Source of the DNA: Clostridia bacterium
GTDB taxonomy: Bacteria > Aerophobota > Aerophobia > Aerophobales > AE-B3A
Direction: 5' to 3'
Assembly (NCBI GenBank): GCA_030610745.1
Contig: JAUWRC010000068.1
Location: 1-8,110, forward strand
Length of the DNA stretch: 8,110 nucleotides
Shown: one piece after another, positions 6,666-8,110 of the stretch
Layout of the letters: each line of letters begins with the position of its first letter
Position numbering within the stretch: the first letter of the stretch is position 1
Notes under the pieces: generated by a model
Seen by the model: only the letters and a program-made list of their open reading frames with translations
What the model was told of the DNA's origin: nothing
Databases searched by the model: none
Program-made: the position numbers and the translations under genes

Positions 6666-6682
6666 TTTTTCCTCTTTCACAA

Positions 6683-6734
6683 GATAAGCCTCGCTACGCT
6701 CGCCCTCTGGGGAGAGGGTAGGGGTGAGGGGGAA
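6683..6734. repeat. REP-like GC-rich repeat in the GH3 leader
   Basis: The stretch contains CCCTCTGGGGAGAGGG (6703-6718; 6-bp stem, GGGG loop) followed by TAGGGGTGAGGGGG. Its complement is the CCCCTCACCCC-TACCCTCTCCCC type of extragenic repeat seen dispersed in many bacterial genomes. It sits between the GH3 promoter and ribosome site, so would be transcribed in the leader. Much more GC-rich than its surroundings. Only one copy is in the window. Confidence 0.55.
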
Positions 6735-6742
6735 AATGTTTC

Positions 6743-6754
6743 GTAAACGATTAC
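6743..6754. promoter_or_regulatory. LacI-like operator at the GH3 start point
   Basis: GTAAACGATTAC is a 12-bp near-palindrome centred on CG (five of six pairs), typical of LacI-family sugar repressors. It lies three bases after the -10 box, where repressor would block transcription. It also contains TCGT-AA-ACGA, resembling operators A-C but one base shorter in the middle, so it is probably bound by a different regulator. Confidence 0.6.
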
Positions 6755-6757
6755 AAT

Positions 6758-6785
6758 ATTATAGTTTTTATTTAAAATATGTCAA
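6758..6785 (-). promoter_or_regulatory. Consensus sigma-70 promoter of the GH3 gene
   Basis: TTGACA (6780-6785), a 16-base spacer and TATAAT (6758-6763) on the minus strand: both boxes are perfect consensus. The transcript would have a leader of about 85 bases carrying the REP-like repeat. Confidence 0.85.
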
Positions 6786-6804
6786 CCGGGACGGGGCGTT
6801 GCCC

Positions 6805-6817
6805 TCCCCCAGTTTTT
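6805..6817 (-). repeat. 13-mer shared with 2869-2881 (inverted)
   Basis: The minus strand reads AAAAACTGGGGGA, preceded by GGTTTTTATTC. It lies just upstream of the GH3 promoter. The two inverted copies bracket the second URO-D-fold gene and the GH3 gene. Confidence 0.35.
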
Positions 6818-6866
6818 GAATAAAAACCAGAAAAACAAGGGGCATAAACATTTTTGAGGCAAAAAT

Positions 6867-6892
6867 TGCACTAATTAAAATTTAAAAGTGCA
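6867..6892. repeat. Small inverted repeat upstream of the ATPase remnant
   Basis: TGCACT and AGTGCA flank 14 A/T-only bases. It lies about 30 bases upstream of the predicted -35 box at 6920 and could be a regulator site. Short arms make chance possible. Confidence 0.3.
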
Positions 6893-6919
6893 CTATATCC
6901 ACATACGAAAAGACAACTA

Positions 6920-6950
6920 TTGACAATATATTAATCAGGGTTAATATAAA
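6920..6950 (+). promoter_or_regulatory. Probable promoter of the ATPase remnant
   Basis: TTGACA (6920-6925) is followed by TAATAT at 6942-6947 (16-base spacer) or TATAAA at 6945-6950 (19-base spacer). It is the only promoter-like sequence I see before the hexulose-phosphate synthase gene, so may now drive that gene through the broken ATPase. Confidence 0.5.
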
Positions 6951-6990
6951 GACAAAAATATAAAAGGGAGAGCTCTCAAAAGGTATATTT

Positions 6991-7227
6991 ATGACACTAT
7001 TGGAAAGAGTCTTAAGGCAGAATCTCTGGTGGCAAGGCAGGGAAATCGAAGAGATTAAAGATTATAAAGAGAGATTTCTTTTTAGAGAAATTGAAAAGTA
7101 TTTTGATGACCCTCAAATAATTGCCATTTTAGGAATGCGCAGGACAGGAAAGAGCATCCTGCTCTTTCAAATTATCAGATGTGCCATAAATGGCACCGCT
7201 ACAGGTCGAAAACATAAACCTGATTAA
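6991..7227 (+). pseudogene. Truncated ATPase (AAA_14/DUF4143 type), N-terminal fragment
   Basis: Seventy-eight codons from ATG 6991, with AAAAGG seven bases upstream. EIEKYFDDPQIIAILGMRRTGKSILLFQIIR carries a Walker A motif, GMRRTGKS at residues 48-55, of the G-x-R-R-x-GKS form typical of a large family of about 400-residue ATPases with a C-terminal DUF4143-like domain; these are often in accessory DNA. After about residue 63 the sequence no longer looks like the family and the frame ends at TAA 7225-7227 inside the CRISPR-like repeat. Walker B and all C-terminal parts are missing, so it is very likely dead. The break lies close to 7180, next to an inverted repeat and the lone 37-nt repeat. 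Confidence 0.75.
7181..7196. repeat. Inverted repeat at the ATPase break
   Basis: GTGCCAT-AA-ATGGCAC is a perfect 7-bp inverted repeat with a 2-base centre, located where ATPase similarity stops and nine bases before the CRISPR-like unit. It may be a rearrangement scar or a regulator site. Confidence 0.45.
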
Positions 7228-7241
7228 AAAGGGATTGCGAC
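7205..7241. repeat. Single 37-nt CRISPR-like repeat unit (orphan)
   Basis: The 37 bases start GTCGAAAACATAAACC and end AAAAGGGATTGCGAC. Length, the GTCG...CGAC ends, the ATTGCGAC terminus (GTCGCAAT on the other strand) and a central CCT-AGG stem are all like direct repeats of CRISPR arrays. There is only one copy, with no second repeat at spacer distance and no cas gene, so this is not an array. It may be a relic or a look-alike. It ends 18 bases before the start codon of the next gene. Confidence 0.4.
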
Positions 7242-7259
7242 TTCAGAAAGAGGTGCATA

Positions 7260-8110
7260 ATGAAACCCATGCTCCAGGTAGCTCTGGATTTTGTGAACTT
7301 AAAAAGGGCTCTAAAGATAGCCCAGGCAGCAGTGGCAGGAGGCATAGATTGGCTGGAAGCAGGGACTCCTTTAATCAAAAGTGAGGGCCTGGATGCTGTT
7401 CGCCAGTTAAGGCGAAGATTTCCTCATTATACTATTGTTGCTGATATGAAGATTATGGATGTGGGAAGGCTAGAGGCAGAAACAGCTTTTAAGGCAGGGG
7501 CTAATGTTGTTTGTGTCCTAGGAGTGGCTGACGATTCTACCATCAGAGAATGCAGGGAAGCTGCTGGAAACTATGGGGGAAAGGTAATGGTTGATCTGAT
7601 AGGGGCAGCCCAACCTCTGAAAAGAGCCAAAGAGATAGAAAAGATGGGGGTAGATTATCTGGGAATACATACCTCCATTGATGAACAGATGCGGGGAAAA
7701 GATCCCTTCTCCTGGCTAAGAGAAATTTCTCAAACGGTGAATATTCCTATTGCCGTGGCCGGAGGGATAAATTCAGAGACAGCGTCAAAAGCGATAGAGG
7801 CAGGGGCAAGTATCGTCATTGTAGGAGGAGCTATAATTAAAGCCAAAGATCCCCAAAAAGCTACCCAGACAATTAAAGAAGCTATAAGAGATAAAAAAAT
7901 CATTAAAACAAAACTGTTCAAGAGGGTAGGGGCTGGTGAAATCGTCAAAATTTTCCATAAGGTTTCTACTGCCAATTTATCTGATGCCATGCACCGAGCC
8001 GGAGAAATCAAGGGTCTTTTAAGAATCACCCAAGCCATAAAATTGGTAGGTCCCGCTCTTACGGTGAGAACATACCCTGGAGACTGGGCAAAGCCAGTAG
8101 AGGCTGTAGA
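7260..8110 (+). CDS. 3-hexulose-6-phosphate synthase/RraA-like fusion (partial, C-terminus outside window)
   Basis: The frame opens at ATG 7260, with AGAGGTG four bases upstream, and runs off the right edge after 283 codons. Residues 1-215 are an OMP-decarboxylase-superfamily barrel: LQVALD (5-10), ADMKIMD (61-67; the D-x-K-x-x-D catalytic motif), LGIHTSIDEQ (134-143), VAGGIN (166-171) and IVGGAI (187-192), the last two being phosphate-binding loops. This matches 3-hexulose-6-phosphate synthase, which joins formaldehyde to ribulose 5-phosphate (or runs in reverse); a related keto-gulonate-phosphate decarboxylase is less likely. From about 225 an RraA-like domain begins: VSTANLSDAMHRAGEIKGL, then VGPALTVR. 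HPS-RraA fusions are known, but the role of the RraA part (aldolase-like or other) is unsettled. No isomerase partner is visible in the window. Confidence 0.88.
   Translation, partial: MKPMLQVALDFVNLKRALKIAQAAVAGGIDWLEAGTPLIKSEGLDAVRQLRRRFPHYTIVADMKIMDVGRLEAETAFKAGANVVCVLGVADDSTIRECREAAGNYGGKVMVDLIGAAQPLKRAKEIEKMGVDYLGIHTSIDEQMRGKDPFSWLREISQTVNIPIAVAGGINSETASKAIEAGASIVIVGGAIIKAKDPQKATQTIKEAIRDKKIIKTKLFKRVGAGEIVKIFHKVSTANLSDAMHRAGEIKGLLRITQAIKLVGPALTVRTYPGDWAKPVEAV

Noticed and set aside
6666..6680. GTG at 6680 as the GH3 start
   Set aside because: ATG 6665 has AGAGG at ideal distance, while the GTG is served only by a GAGG about nine bases away inside the repeat region.
7181..7260. A true CRISPR array
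   Set aside because: Only one repeat-like unit is present and no spacer-repeat periodicity or cas gene is visible.
7190..7384. 64-codon plus-strand frame starting MAPLQVENIN
   Set aside because: It runs through the CRISPR-like repeat and then in the wrong frame of the HPS gene, which is clearly the real coding frame.

Overview
The window looks like an AT-rich accessory stretch from an anaerobic, probably heterotrophic bacterium. Strong Shine-Dalgarno sites and near-consensus sigma-70 promoters (TTGACA/TATAAT) fit a Firmicutes-like or candidate-phylum bacterium (Atribacterota-like lineages are one possibility). The lineage is inference; no rRNA or other marker is present.

Layout. (1) 1-791, minus: 5' two thirds of a class III PLP aminotransferase, cut by the window edge. 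(2) 912-1250, plus: a remnant of a right-handed beta-helix polysaccharide-active protein, its stop codon sitting inside a strong palindromic terminator (1232-1266). (3) 1281-2393, minus: a uroporphyrinogen decarboxylase (URO-D)/MtaA-fold protein that lacks the usual His-x-Cys zinc motif. (4) 2483-2963: about 480 bases with no recognisable gene but a perfect 12-bp hairpin. (5) 3153-4211, plus: a second URO-D/MtaA-fold protein that keeps HSCG. (6) 4356-6665, minus: an intracellular GH3 glycosidase with its own consensus promoter, a LacI-like operator and a REP-like repeat in its leader. (7) 6991-7227, plus: a truncated ATPase of the GxRRxGKS type, ending just before a single 37-nt CRISPR-like repeat. 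(8) 7260-8110, plus: start of a hexulose-6-phosphate synthase/RraA fusion, cut by the window edge.

How it fits together. The aminotransferase and both URO-D-fold genes each follow a copy of the same promoter: TATAAT runs directly into the perfect palindrome ATATCGT-nnn-ACGATAT, placed at the expected transcription start. Copies A and B are identical over 55 bp including the leader; copy C shares 36 bp with them. This is good evidence for one local regulon under one repressor. The operator fits the GntR/FadR-type pattern TNGTNNNACNA; no regulator gene is in the window. The GH3 enzyme, the beta-helix remnant and the hexulose-phosphate synthase suggest carbohydrate use. URO-D/MtaA-fold proteins often act in methyl transfer, so linked demethylation and C1 handling is an attractive but unproven reading.

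The region is rearranged: two gene fragments, an orphan in-frame coding tail upstream of the second URO-D gene, duplicated promoters, a lone CRISPR-like unit and several inverted repeats.
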